Part shown: piece by piece, positions 37,202-49,354 of the stretch | Layout: every line of letters starts with the position of its first letter | How positions within the stretch are numbered: position 1 is the stretch's first letter | Translations under genes and position numbers: made by a program | The notes under the pieces: generated by a model | What the model was told of the DNA's origin: nothing | Database searches by the model: none | What the model saw: only the letters and a program-made list of their open reading frames with translations | Assembly: GCA_036186865.1 (NCBI GenBank) | Contig: AP025065.1 | Coordinates: forward strand, 12,391,192 to 12,455,191 | DNA: 64,000 nucleotides | Source of the DNA: Eustoma russellianum | Lineage: Eukaryota > Streptophyta > Magnoliopsida > Gentianales > Gentianaceae | Direction: 5' to 3'

Positions 37202-40019
37202 TGTTGAGAAAAAGAGTTTGAGTGATTCACAAAATGCATGATTTAAATAACGTGTGCTAAAGAAATGCATGACACAATTTATGACTTGACACGTTTTTGT
37301 GACAAACTTGCCTTATATACTTTATATATAATGTTGCCGTACTAACAAGCCATGAAGCTTTAAAGCTTACATCAAATGGCAAACATTTGTTCTTTTTGAA
37401 CTATTTTCAGGTGCCACCATTAATGAACTAAACTAGTTCATTAAGTGAAGTACTTAGTTAAATGAACTATGTAGTTCATTAAATAGAGATATATTTGGAG
37501 AAGGCATGATGGAAACAAATTGAAGAATAGAAAGTCTTTTCCCACCTCTTCACACGTTTTTCTTATATTATACAGATATATATATATATATATTCAGATT
37601 TTTGTAAAAATGCACAATACACATATATTCCGACGTACTACCGACACGTTACATATATTACAAACGTACGTCAACGTCACACCACTATACTTACCTCATA
37701 TTTATGAGTATATTCAGGTCTTATATCGTATGATATAATTCATGGTGAAGACAAAATTATAACGACATGTTACAAGGTTATAAACCAAAAATTGTCGTAT
37801 TGGGTGATTACTAAAACTTCGCTAACGTGTCACGTACTTGCCATATATAGATGGCCAGCCCCTACACTTCAAAAATGGCCATAAATTTCGTGGATAACAT
37901 GGTACACTCAGACATAAAATCATTCCATGTTGGCACACACAAATCATCCCCAATTAAGGCCAAATTATGGAGATTTCAAATTCAATTTTTAAGCACATAG
38001 GGCGCCACTTTTAATCAGCCATTAAAGCTGAATATTCAATTTATTTTATGTATATTATGTGTGACATAGTATATATACCATGTGCAAAAATTTTGAATTT
38101 AATCAGAGAAAAATCGCGTAATCGACAAAAGTCGAAAATTCGGTTTTCTACGAACACAACACATGGAATGTTTTTGGCATGACATGTAGCATGTATCTAG
38201 ACACTTTTTACATATTCAATACATATTAAAGTGTTCTAGAATATTCCAATTAGGGCTGATTGGAATACACCATATATGTATAATTATTGTGCACTATTTT
38301 ACAAAGTTTAGAAAAATAAAATTCAGCACATGGTTGAGACACATCACACGCCTAATGCAGCCTTGGTGGAGCTTATGTGGAGCTTAGTTGGCATCTCAAT
38401 TGGTGGAGAATAATCCACACAAGGTTAGTGACATAATGAAGGAAGTTACATAAGGTAACATTTCAAACTTTGTAGCAAATGTAACACATGCTGAAAATTC
38501 AGCATGTGAGACAATAGGCTGGCCAAATTTTGTGTCTTCAATGTGATCAATTTGCTTCTCAATATTCAAGGGATTGATGTGTAGTAATATGTAACATTTC
38601 AAAGTCTTGAGAATATTTTCAGCATGTGAGACAATAGTGCTGGCCGATTTTTGGCCTTAATAAAGATCAAAAATTACTTCCAAATTTGAGGGGATTAATT
38701 GTATGATTTTTGGCAATGTTTTGAACTTCAATTTGGCACATGCTTTTCATTTTATCTCAGATTTTTTTGGCCATTAAGTGATGAAACAACTCATCCGATC
38801 AAGGAGTGCCAAGTAAGCAAGGCCAAGACAATCATCCAATCAAGTTGTGCCAAGTAAGCAAGATGATGTCACATCTATACAAGGCATTCTTCCAAGGACT
38901 AAAAAGAGAATTTTCAAGGTGAAGAAATGCCCTAGGGGGGCGGCCAAGTCTTGATAAAAGGAAGAGAAGAGAGCCACTCAAATGCAAGACAAGTCTCATA
39001 TTTTCCAAAGTGCAAAAAGACTCTACTCTCTTCTTCTACATTTCTTTCTTCTCCTTCTCTCTCAAGCCTATTGTATATATATTCAAACATATTCAATAGG
39101 CTTTATTCATACCACCATACACGCATCATTGTTGTAAAAGGTTGATCAAGGTGTGATCAAATCTTCATCTGCTCGGTGGTGGTGTTCGTGATCGTTGTGA
39201 TTGCTTGTATTGTTTGTAAAGGGTTGGAGTTGGTGTGTAACTCCAGCAACCCTTGTGGTAAGGTGTTAATTTTGTTTAGTGATAACCGAGGAAGGTGTCC
39301 TCAAAGACTGGAGTGGGTTGATTTAACCGAACCAGTATAAAATTCCTTGTGTTCTTTACTTTACTGCACAGTATTTTCAGTTTCCAGCATTCTGCATCCA
39401 TTTCGTCGCAATCTTAAAAATAGCAAATGAATTTCACAAATTGTAAAATTCTGTAGAAACATAGCCACACCTCTTAAGTTTCATTTGGCGCAAGTTTCAA
39501 CTTATTTGGACGAGTATAAGTCATTCAAACGTTAATAGTTCTGAGACTAGTCCAATCTGATTTTCAGACTTGCAAAGGTTAAGAACTTGAACGTATTTGA
39601 CATATTTCCCAAAGGAATTTTTCAAAAATGTTTCAGCCCATTTAAATAAATATAGTAAGGGGTTTGTCATTAAATTTTCAGACCTTTTGGAGTTAAGGAT
39701 TAATCGGAATAAAATTTTCAAATCAGACTACTGTTTCTTTCAGATTTGCACAATCTGACCACAATTGTTCAAGGGGTTAGAGGTTGAGTTGTGATCTGAA
39801 ATTTTTAGGAGATACTTAGAAAATCGGATAGTAGAATCTCTCTAATTTCATAATTTTTGAAGGCCTTTAACCTAGTTTTTCAAATGTTTCAAAACAGGAT
39901 CTGAAAACAGAAACTGTTTTCAGAAGTTGGGTTTTTGGGTTAAAATATTTTAAAAACCAAATATTCCGCACCCACTATTCAACCCTTCCCCCTTCTAGTG
40001 GTACCTTACAGGTCCTACA
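37202..40019 (+). repeat. Element C 5' LTR
   Basis: The 2818-bp LTR is longer than that of A because a segment with the hairpin CACATGCTGAA...TTCAGCATGTG (38485-38508) is followed by a second, diverged copy of the same region around 38560-38640. Confidence 0.95.
37843..37849 (+). promoter_or_regulatory. Candidate TATA box of element C
   Basis: CCATATATAGATGGCC stands in the same LTR position as in A, followed by CCCCTACACTTCAAAAATGG. It is inferred from position and conservation among copies. Confidence 0.4.
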
Positions 40020-40021
40020 AA

Positions 40022-40033
40022 TGGTATCAGAGC
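40022..40033 (+). other. Element C primer binding site
   Basis: TGGTATCAGAGC is a perfect complement to the initiator tRNA-Met 3' end, two bases inside the 5' LTR. Confidence 0.95.
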
Positions 40034-40075
40034 CCATGCACACTCACAACAAGGAGATCTAACGATCTAAGTGAG

Positions 40076-42009
40076 ATGGCAACCACTAGCTATAAAACCG
40101 AACAAAAAGGTATGTCGAGTCAAAGGCCTCCTCTTTTTGATGGTGAGTCCTTTATCCAATGAAAACTTAGAATGAAATTTTTTTCTTATGGCTATTGATA
40201 TTTATCTATGGTCTATTATAGAAGACGGTCAATTCATTCCCTCTAAATTATCTACTGTAGATGGTGTCACACTAGAGGTTGTAAAACCAAAACAAGAATA
40301 CACTAGCGATGCAAAAAGAGACTAAGTATGAATGCTAGAGCCATGCAATTACTTTTAAACGGGCTAAGCAAAAGTGAATCTTGTTACGTATCTAATTGCT
40401 CTAGTGCTCAAGAGATATGGAGAATTCTTGAGATGAAACATGAAGGGACTAGCCAAGTAAAGGAGTCTAAGATTAATATGCTTATGTCTACACTTGAGTC
40501 TTTCAAATTATTGCCAAATGAGTCTATTGTTGATATGGATTTACGATTGACTAACATTTATAACTCTCTTGAGTCTCTTGGCAAAGCTTTCTCTACGCAG
40601 GAAAAGGTCCAAAAGGTATTAAGAAGCCTTCCATCCGAATGGGACTCTAAAGTCACAGAAATAGAGGAGAATAAAGAAACAAAATCAATAAAAATGGAGG
40701 AACTAATTGGATCGCTAAAGGTATACGAAAACAAACTTACATTAAGGAAATCGGAATCAACGTCAAAACAAGGTAAGACTGTTGCTTTTAAATCAAATGA
40801 ATACGTCTCTACTTCTTTCGATCACGTAGATGATAGTGATTCTGAATCAGACAATGATGATTTAATATTATCGGCTAAAGGTTTGAGAAAATTCATGAGA
40901 AAGTCATTTAAAAACAACCTAAGGCTACTTCCACTAAAAGAAATAAAAATAAAACAAATGACAAGGACGTAAAGTGCTATGAATGCGGAAAACTTGGACA
41001 CTTGTCATATGACTGCCCTATCAAGGACAAACAAACAAACAAACACCTTGACAAAGATCAGACCAAAACTAGACTCGTCTCAGAACCTAAACAAAGAAGA
41101 AGATCTCTCAAGGCCTCCACTTGGAGTGACACATCCGACTCTGAGACTGATATAAGAGAAGAGACAGAACAAGTATGCTTTGTATCCAAAGCATCAAACG
41201 AGGTATCTTTTGATTCTGACTCTGATTCTGAACCTTCATATGATGATCTATTTAGTCAATATTTAGAATTGCATAAATTCACAAAGACTCTAGCAAAAGA
41301 AAAGAAACGGTTAATTGAAGACAAGAAGTTGTTAGAATCGTCTAACACGAACCTTGTTTCTCAATTAAACGATTCAAAAGAAGAGTCGTCTCGCATCATC
41401 AATGCATTAAAATCAGAGATCTCATCATTAACTACACATAATAATGATATGAAATCCGAGATTTCAAACCTGAAATCAAGGAATACGGATTTAGAGAAAA
41501 TGGTGAAACAATTTGACACGGGAACTAACATGCTAGATCGCATCATTTCATCACAAAAGCATGATAGTAATAAAACCGGATTAGGATACATTGAGAAAAA
41601 CGAGATATTAAATAAACCAGCCAAATTCATTTTGTCTAAGAAAATAGAAACACCAAAGACATATGTGACGCCTAAGAAGACGCCTAGACCCCCTCTTCCT
41701 TCATCTCGTCATGCTTTTTCTTCATATCATACAAGATATAATTATGTGCCGTATAGATATGAGAAGAAACCATTAATGCATACACGAAATTCATTCCATG
41801 CATCTAGATCACACACTATGCACACAAACACAAAAACATATCAAAAACGACAACCATACAATATGCATAAGGGAATACTCAGCCAAAGGCCAAATATATT
41901 CTCACCCCATGTCAACTATGTTGCTTCTTCATCTACATTCTCACCATTTGCTAAACCGAGAAAGATCACCCAAGTATGGGTGCCGAAAGGTACTTTTACA
42001 AAGAGGTGA
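40076..42009 (+). pseudogene. gag: Element C gag relic with coiled-coil extension
   Basis: An ATG at 40076 starts MATTSYKTEQKG. A TGA replaces the tryptophan after FIQ, a run of T near 40180 shifts the frame, and a further base is lost near 40315. The frame is then open at 40328-40972. The zinc knuckle CYECGKLGHLSYDC (40976-41017) is crossed by a frameshift. The frame 41002-42009 holds acidic repeats (DSDSDSEPSYDDLFSQYLEL) and a strong coiled coil, LAKEKKRLIEDKKLLESSN, then ends WVPKGTFTKR and TGA. The end codon is at the same place in B. Confidence 0.9.
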
Positions 42010-42049
42010 ATAACTAACTCGTAAGGACCCAAGATAAAAGGGTACCTAA

Positions 42050-42490
42050 ATCGTTGGTGTACATTGCAGGGAACCCATACATCTAAAGGCACAACAATCA
42101 ACTGGTTCCTTGACAGTGGTTGCTTGAGACACATGACGGGTGACCTGAGCTTGTTCTCAAAAGTTGAAGAAGGTTACAAAAGGTGGATCGGTGACCTTCG
42201 GAGAAAACAATGAAGGAAGAATCATTGGAAAAGGTACAATCGGAAGCCCAAGTACTCTTCAAATCTCCAACGTCTTCCTGGTAAGTAATCTATCCTATAA
42301 TCTACTTAGCATCTCACAGTTTATTGACAATGGTTTTGACGTGTGTTTCACTCAATCCATATTGCAACATAATAAATACAAATGGAGAAACAGTATTAAA
42401 AGAAAAAGGGGAAGGAAATATTTTTACGCTTTCTATGGATGACATGTTAGACGTTAAGGTTAAGTGTTTTATGTCAAATGAATCTAACGT
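42050..42490 (+). pseudogene. pol: Element C protease relic
   Basis: NWFLDSGCLRHMTG (near 42100) keeps the D-S-G active site that B has lost. A frameshift near 42160 leads to VTFGENNEGRIIGKGTIG (42164-42340), and another near 42355 moves to the frame of NGETVLKEKGEGNIFTLSMD. The domain is in the same frame as gag but separated from it by the TGA at 42007-42009 and a TAA. Confidence 0.88.
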
Positions 42491-43713
42491 TAATTTGTGG
42501 CATAGGCGATTAGGACACATTGTCATCTCAACGCTTGAAAACTTCAACAAAAGAACCTAATACGAGGATTGCCTAAACTTGATTTAGACAACTTTCAGTT
42601 GTGTGAATCATGTATTAAAGGCAAACAAACACGAGAGTCACTTAAACCCAAAAATAAAATTAGCACGTCTAGGTCTTAGAATTATTACATATTGATTTGT
42701 TTGGTCCTAGTCGTACTAGAAGTCTTGGTGGACGCCATTATGCATGTGTTATCGTCGATGATTTTTCTCGCTATACGTGGACTTTATTTCATGCAAATAA
42801 AGATGATAGTGCCGTTGAGATTGTGAAACTAATAAAACAACTTGAAAATGAATATGGTTTGAATGTGAAAAAGATTAGAAGCGATAGAGGCGGTGAATTT
42901 AAAAACAAGGACATGAGTTCGTTTTGCGAAGAAAAAGGAATCAAACACGAGTTTTCGCCACCTAGAACACCACAATTAAATGGAGTAGTAGAAAGAAAGA
43001 ATATGACACTACAAGAAATCGCTAGAACCATGTTGTGTGAAAATAAATTGCCTAGATTTCTGTGTGCGGAAGCCGTAAATTGTGCATGCTATATAATTAA
43101 TCGTTTGTCAATTAGAAAAAAAATAAATAAAACTCCTTATGAAATAGTAAATGATCGCATGCCTAAAATTGATTACTTTCGTATGTTTGGTTGCAAAATC
43201 TTTGTTTTGAATACAAAAAATAATTTAGATAAATTTGAATCTAAATCAATTGAATGCATTTTTGTTGGATATTCTGTAGCATATAGATGTTATGATCCCA
43301 TCACTAGACAAATTTTAGAATTCATTCATGTGAAGTTTAATGAATTTGTCGAGGTTGAAAAAGATAAAGAATATGACGATGATTTTGAACTAAAACCCGT
43401 GTTAGATGATATAAAAGAGAGTGGCGTGCATGATGAATCGACCACCCTAGAAATGCATGATCACTTAGAAATGCATGAGAACTTAGAAAACAATCAACCA
43501 AGATGGCATACGAATCACCCACATGAATTTATCATATGCGATATTACTCAAGGTGTCCGACCACGTAGAAGAATAGCTTCGGATGAAATAAATCAATTTC
43601 ATGCTATGATATCCAAAATTGAACGTAAAAACATTTTTGATGCTTTGAGTGATTCTTCTTGGATTGATGCTATGCACGATGAATTAAATCAATTCGTAAG
43701 AAATGATGTATGA
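42490..43713 (+). pseudogene. pol: Element C integrase relic
   Basis: LWHRRLGHIVIST and CESCIKGKQ form the zinc-binding region (42490-42640), broken by one frameshift after ENFNKRT. The catalytic core is intact in the long frame 42697-43713: VIVDDFSRYTWTLF, SDRGGEF and NGVVERKN carry the D, D and E residues. The C-terminal domain with FGCKIFVLNTK and CIFVGYS follows. The frame ends at a TGA at 43711-43713, where B and other copia elements have tryptophan (DVWDLV). Confidence 0.9.
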
Positions 43714-44489
43714 GATTTAGTGTCACGACCACAAGATAAGACAATAATAGGCACAAAGTGGGTGTTTAGAAATAAAATGAATGAAGAAGGTAAAGTTGTT
43801 AGAAACAAGGCGAGACTTGTAGCACAAGGATATAATCAAGAAGAAGGAATAGACTACGACGAAACATTTGCACCCGTAGCACGTTTAGAAGCCATACGAC
43901 TTTTACTTGCTATTGCTTGCATGAAAGGTTTTAAACTCTATCAAATGGACGTAAAAAGTGCATTTTTAAATGGTTTTATACAAGAAGAAGTATACGGCAA
44001 CCACCCGGTTTTGAAGATTTGAAATACCCTGATCACGTGTACAAATTAAAGAAGGCATTATACGGTTTAAAGCAAGCGCCTAGGGCTTGGTATGATCGTT
44101 TTGCTACTTTTCTTTTAGAAAATAGATTTAAAAAAGGAAACATAGGTAGCACCTTATTCTTGAAACAAGATAAATCGGATTTACTAATCATTCAAATTTA
44201 TGTTGATGACATCATTTTTGGACCTACATCTCATAAACTTGTTGAAGAATTCGAAACTTGCATGAAATCTGAGTTTGAAATGTCTATGGTTGGTGAATTG
44301 AATTACTTTCTTGGCTTGCAAATTAAACAAACTAGTAAAGGCATTCACATAAGTCAAGTTAAATATGTTAATGACATGATTAAAAAGTTCAATTTTGAGA
44401 ACTTAAAATCATCCCCCACCCCTGTGAGTGTCACCACTAAACTAGATAAAGATGAAAAGACTTTGATAATGCTTTATATAGGTCTATGA
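43714..44489 (+). pseudogene. pol: Element C reverse transcriptase relic
   Basis: Frame 43720-44022 has TKWVFRNKMNEEGKVVRNKA, RLVAQGYNQEEGIDYDETFA and QMDVKSAFLNG. One base is lost after QEEVYG (near 43995). Frame 44019-44489 has KLKKALYGLKQAPRAWYDRF and IYVDDIIFG with the catalytic aspartates intact, then ELNYFLGLQIKQ. A further frameshift ends it near 44470. Confidence 0.92.
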
Positions 44490-45142
44490 TTGGTTCTTTG
44501 CTTTATCTTGCCGCAAGTAGACCTGATATCATGTTTAGTGTTTGTATGTGTGCATGATTTCAAAGCCAACCTAAAGTGTCTCATTATAATGCTGTGAAAA
44601 GAATATTTCGGTACATTAAGCACACTTCCACTTTAGGAATTTGGTGCGATAAAAATTGTGAATTTGACTTGCATGCTTATACCGATGCGGATTATGGTGG
44701 ATGTAAAATAGATAGAAAAAACACAAGTGGCACTTGTCAATTTATAGGAAATTCATTAATCTCTTGGTTTTCAAAAAAGCAAGCAAGTGTGGCCTTATCT
44801 ACTACCAAAGCTGAATACATGGCACTTAGTCTTTTCCGCACACAACTCTTATGAATAAAAAAACAACTTTCTGATTTTGGTATCACGGTACATCGCATTC
44901 CTATTTATTGTGACAGTATGAGTGCCATAAACTTGTCTAAGAACCCCGTACTACACTCTAAAGCAAAGCACATAGAAGTACGATATGACTTTCTTCGTGG
45001 TCACGTGAATAATGGTGATATTGTTATAGATCATGTACGCACTGAAGCACAAGTAGCCGACATATTCACTAAGGCACTAAATCAAGCCACATACGAACAT
45101 TTACGCTCAAAATTAGGCATGATTTATGCTGATTTGATATAG
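44490..45142 (+). pseudogene. pol: Element C RNase H relic
   Basis: Pieces hold SRPDIMFSVCMC followed by TGA (44557), HAYTDADYGGCKIDRK (44660-44730), SWFSKKQASVALSTTKAEYM (44760-44825), a TGA after RTQLL (44852-44854), then YCDSMSAINLS and HVRTEAQVADIFTKALNQ up to TAG at 45140. It would remove the RNA strand of the RNA-DNA hybrid. It is inactive as it stands. Confidence 0.9.
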
Positions 45143-45378
45143 CTTGATATGTCTTTCCATCTTTGCATGCAGTTTTGATTTTATTTCCAAAATAAAGGGG
45201 GGAGAGAGTGCATGATTTAAGGAGGAGCGAAAGTGATTGATTGCAAAAATCAAAGGGGAGAGAATTCAAAAACCGAAATTTGAAAATCGAAATTTGAATT
45301 TGTGCACGATTAGAGGGGGATCGATTAAATTTAAATCATGAACTAAGATTATTTTGTAAATCTTCAAAAAGAGGAGAT
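45143..45378 (+). other. Element C 3' untranslated part and polypurine tract
   Basis: The stretch carries AATAAAGGGGGGAGAG and similar purine blocks, then the polypurine tract AAAAAGAGGAGAT at 45366-45378 directly before the LTR start. Confidence 0.8.
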
Positions 45379-45739
45379 TGTTGAGAAAAATAGTTTGAGT
45401 GATTCACAAAATGCATGATTTAAATAACGTGTGCTAAAGAAATGCATGACACAATTTATGACTTGACACGTTTTTGTGACAAACTTGTCTTATATACTTT
45501 ATATATAATGTTGCCGTACTAACAAGCCATGAAGCTTTAGAGCTTACATCAAATGGCAAACATTTGTTGCGTTTGAACTATTTTCAGGTGCCACCATTAA
45601 TGAACTAAACTAGTTCATTAAGGAAGTACTTAGTTAAATGAACTAAGTAGTTCATTAAATGGAGATACATTTGGAAAAGGCATGATGGCAATAAATTGAA
45701 GAATGGAAAGTCTCCTCCCAACTCTTGACATGTTTTTCT

Positions 45740-45800
<61 letters not shown>

Positions 45801-46530
45801 GATTTTTTTAAAAAGGCACAATACACATATATTCCGACATACTACCGACACGTTACATATATTAAAAACGTACGTAAACGTCACACCACTATACTTACCT
45901 CATATTTATGAGTATATTCAGGTCTTATATCATATGATATAAGTCATGTTGATGACAAAATTATAACGACATGTTACAAGGTTATAAATCAAGAATTGTC
46001 GTATCGGGTGACTACCGAAACTTCGCTAACGTGTCACGTACTTGCCATATATAGATGGCCAGCCCCTACACTTCAAAAATGGCCACAAATTTCTTGGATA
46101 ACATGGTACACTCAGCCAGAAAATCGTTCTATGTTGGCACACACAAATCATCCCCAATTAAGGCCAAATTGTGGAGATTCCAAATTCAATTTTTAAGCAC
46201 ATGGGGCGTCACTTTTAATCAGCCATTAGAGCTGAATATTCAAGTTATTTATGTAGTCATAAGATATATAACATGTGCAAAAAGTTTGAATTTAATCGGA
46301 GAAAAATCGCGTAATCGACAAAAGTCAAAAGTTCGGTTTTCTACGAACACAACACATGGAACGTTTTTGGCATGACATGTAACATGTATCTAGACACTTT
46401 TTACATATTCAATACATATTAAAGTGTTCTAGAATATTCAAATTAGGGCTGATTGGAATATACCATATGTGTATAATTATTGTGCACTATTTTACAAAGT
46501 TTACAAAAATAAAATTCAGCACATGGTTGA
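45379..46530 (+). repeat. Truncated LTR between polypurine tract and right LTR of C
   Basis: This holds the first 1152 bp of an LTR, from TGTTGAGAAAAATAG to ...CAGCACATGGTTGA. A new full LTR starts at the next base. The missing part of this LTR is not found after 49349. Its position after the polypurine tract says it was made as C's 3' LTR. Confidence 0.92.
45744..45797. repeat. (TA)n microsatellite
   Basis: About 27 TA units form a run in the truncated LTR, where other copies of the family have only five to ten. Confidence 0.95.
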
Positions 46531-49349
46531 TGTTGAGAAAAAGAGTTTGAGTGATTCACAAAATGCATGATTTAAATAACGTGTGTTAAAGAAATGCATG
46601 GCACAATTTATTACTTAACACGTTTTTGGACAAACTTGCCTTATATACTTTACATATAATGTTGCCGTACTAACAAAAGCCATGAAGCTTTAAAGCTTAC
46701 ATCAAATGGCAAACATTTGTTGTGTTTGAACTATTTTCAGGTGCCACCATTAATGAACTAAACTAGTTCATTAAGTGAAGTACTTTGTTAATGAACTAAG
46801 TAGTTCATTAAATGGAGATATATTTGGAGAAGGCATGATGGCAACAAATTGAACAATGAAAAGTCTCCTTTTACACATCATCACACGTTTTATATATATT
46901 ATATATATATATTCAGATTTTTTTTAAAAGGCACTATACACATATATTCTGACGTACTACCGACACGTTACATATATTACGAACGTACGTTAACGTCACA
47001 CTACTATACTTACCTCATATTTATGAGTATATTCAGGTCTTATATCATATGATACAAGTCATGGTGATGACAAAATTATAACGACGCGTTAAAAGGTTAT
47101 AAACAAAAACATTGTCGTATTGGGTAACTACCGAAACTTCGCTAACTTGTCACGTACTTGCCATATATAGATGGCCAGCCCCTACACTTCAAAAATGGCC
47201 ACAAATTTTGTGGATAACATGGTACACTCATCCATAAAATCATTCCATGTTGGCACACACAAATCACCTCCAATTAAGGCCAAATTGTGGAGATTCCCAA
47301 ATTTAATTTTTAAGCACATGGGGCGCCACTTTTAATCAGCTATTAGAGCTGAATATTCAAGTTATTTTATGTATATTATGTGTGACATAATATATATAAC
47401 ATGTGCAAAAAGTTTGAATTTAATCAGAGAAAAATCACGTAATCGACAAAAGTAGAAAATTCGGTTTTCTACGAACACAACACATGGAACGTTTTTGGCA
47501 TGACATGTAACATGTATCTAGACACTTTTTAAATATTCAATACATACTAAAGTGTTCTAGAATATTCAAATTAGGGCTGATTGGAATATACCATATGTGT
47601 ATAATTATTGTGCACTATTTTACAAAGTTTACAAAAATAAAATTCAGCACATGGTGGAGACACATCACACGCCTAATGCAGCCTTGGTGGAGCATATGTG
47701 GAGCTTAATTGGCATCTCAATTGGTGGAGAATAAGCCACACAAGGTTAGTGACATAATGGAGGAAGCTACACAAGGTAACATTTCAAACTTTGTAGCAAA
47801 TGTAACACATGCTGAAAATTCAGCACGTGAGACAATAGGCTGGCCGAATTTTGTGTCTTCAATATGATCAATTTGCTTCTCAATATTCAAGGGATTGAAC
47901 TGTAGTAATATGGTAACATTTAAAAGTCTTGAGAATATAGCACATGCTGAAAATTTCAGCATGTGAGACAATGGTGCTGGCCGATTTTTGGCCTTAATGA
48001 AGATCAAAAATTACTTCTAAATTTGAGGGGATTAATTGTATGATTTTTGGCAATGTTTTGAACTTCAATTTGGCACATGCTTTTCATTTTATCTCAGATT
48101 TTTTCGGCCATTAACTGATGACACAACTCATCCAATCAAGGAGTGCCAAGCAAACAAGGCCAAGACAATCATTTAATCAAGTTGTGCCAAGTAAGCAAGA
48201 TGACGTCACATCTATACAAGGCATTCTTCCAAGGAATTAAAAGAGAATTCTCAAGGTGAAGAAATGCCCTAGGGGGCGGCCAAGTCTTGATAAAAGGAAC
48301 AGAAGAGAGCCACTCAAATGCAAGACAAGTCTCATATTTTCCAAAGTGCAAAAAGACTATCTACTCTCTTCTTCTACATTTCTTTCTTCTCCTTCTCTCT
48401 GAAGCCTATTGTATATATATTCAAACATATTGAATAGGCTTTATTCATACCACCATACATGCATCATTGTTGTAAAAGGTTGATCAAGGTGTGATCAAAC
48501 CTTCACCCGCTCGGTGGTGGTGTCCGTGATCATTGTGATTGCTTGTATCGTTTGTAAAGGGTTGGAGTTGGTGTATAACTCCAGCAACCCTTGTGGTAAG
48601 GTGTTAATTTTGTTTAGTGATAACTGAGGAAGGTGTCCTCGAAGACTGGAGTAGGTTGATTTAACCGAACCAGTATAAAATTTCTTGTGTTCTTTACTTT
48701 ACTGCACATTATTTTCAGTTTCCAGCATTCTGCATCTGTTTTGTCGCAATCTTAAAAATAGAAAACAAATTTCAAAAATAGTAAAATTTTGCAGATACAT
48801 AGCCACCCTCTTAAGTTTCATTTGGTTCAAGTTTCAACCCATTTGGACAAGTATAAGTCATTCAAACTTTAATAGTTCTAAGACTAGTGCAATCTGATTT
48901 TCAGACTTGCAAAGGTTGAGAACTTGAACGTATACTTCCCAAAGGAATTTTTCAAAACTGTTTCAACTCATTTAAATACATATAGTAAGGGTTTTGTCAT
49001 TAAATATTTAGACTATTTGGAGTTACGGATTAATCGAAATAAATTTTACAAATCAGACTACTGTTTTTGGCAGATTTGCGCAATCTGGCCACAAACGATT
49101 TTTCAAGAGGTTAGAGGTTGAGTTCTGAAGTGAAATTTTTAGGAGATAATCAAAACATCTGATAGTAGAATCTCTCCAAATTTTAGAATTTTTGAAGGCC
49201 TGTAGCCTACTTTTTCAAACGTTTCAAAATAGGATCTGAAAACAGAAACTGTTTTCAGAAGATGGGCTTTGGCTTAAAATATTTTAAAAACCAAATTTTC
49301 CGCACTCACTATTCAACCCCCCTTCTAGTGGTGCCTTACAGGTCCTACA
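46531..49349 (+). repeat. Full LTR at the right end of element C
   Basis: The 2819-bp LTR runs from TGTTGAGAAAAAGAG to GGTCCTACA. It carries the same duplicated hairpin segment as the C 5' LTR (near 47810 and 47941-47965). The outer target duplication matches the left end of C. The bases before it (GTTGA, 46526-46530) are the end of the truncated LTR. Confidence 0.93.
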
Positions 49350-49354
49350 CTTCC

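Larger units (their letters stand above)
37202..49349 (+). mobile_element. Element C: SIRE-like copia element with an extra partial LTR
   Basis: Outer ends are TGTTGAGAAAAAGAG at 37202 and GGTCCTACA at 49349, flanked by CTTCC at 37197-37201 and 49350-49354, inside the 5' LTR of B. It reads on the plus strand. Parts: 5' LTR 37202-40019, primer binding site 40022-40033, gag-pol relic 40076-45142, polypurine tract 45366-45378, a truncated LTR 45379-46530, and a full LTR 46531-49349. The full right LTR shares with the 5' LTR a duplicated hairpin segment that A lacks, so it is either C's own 3' LTR or that of a close relative. Coding parts carry stops and frameshifts, though the RT YVDD and integrase residues are intact. 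Confidence 0.95.
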
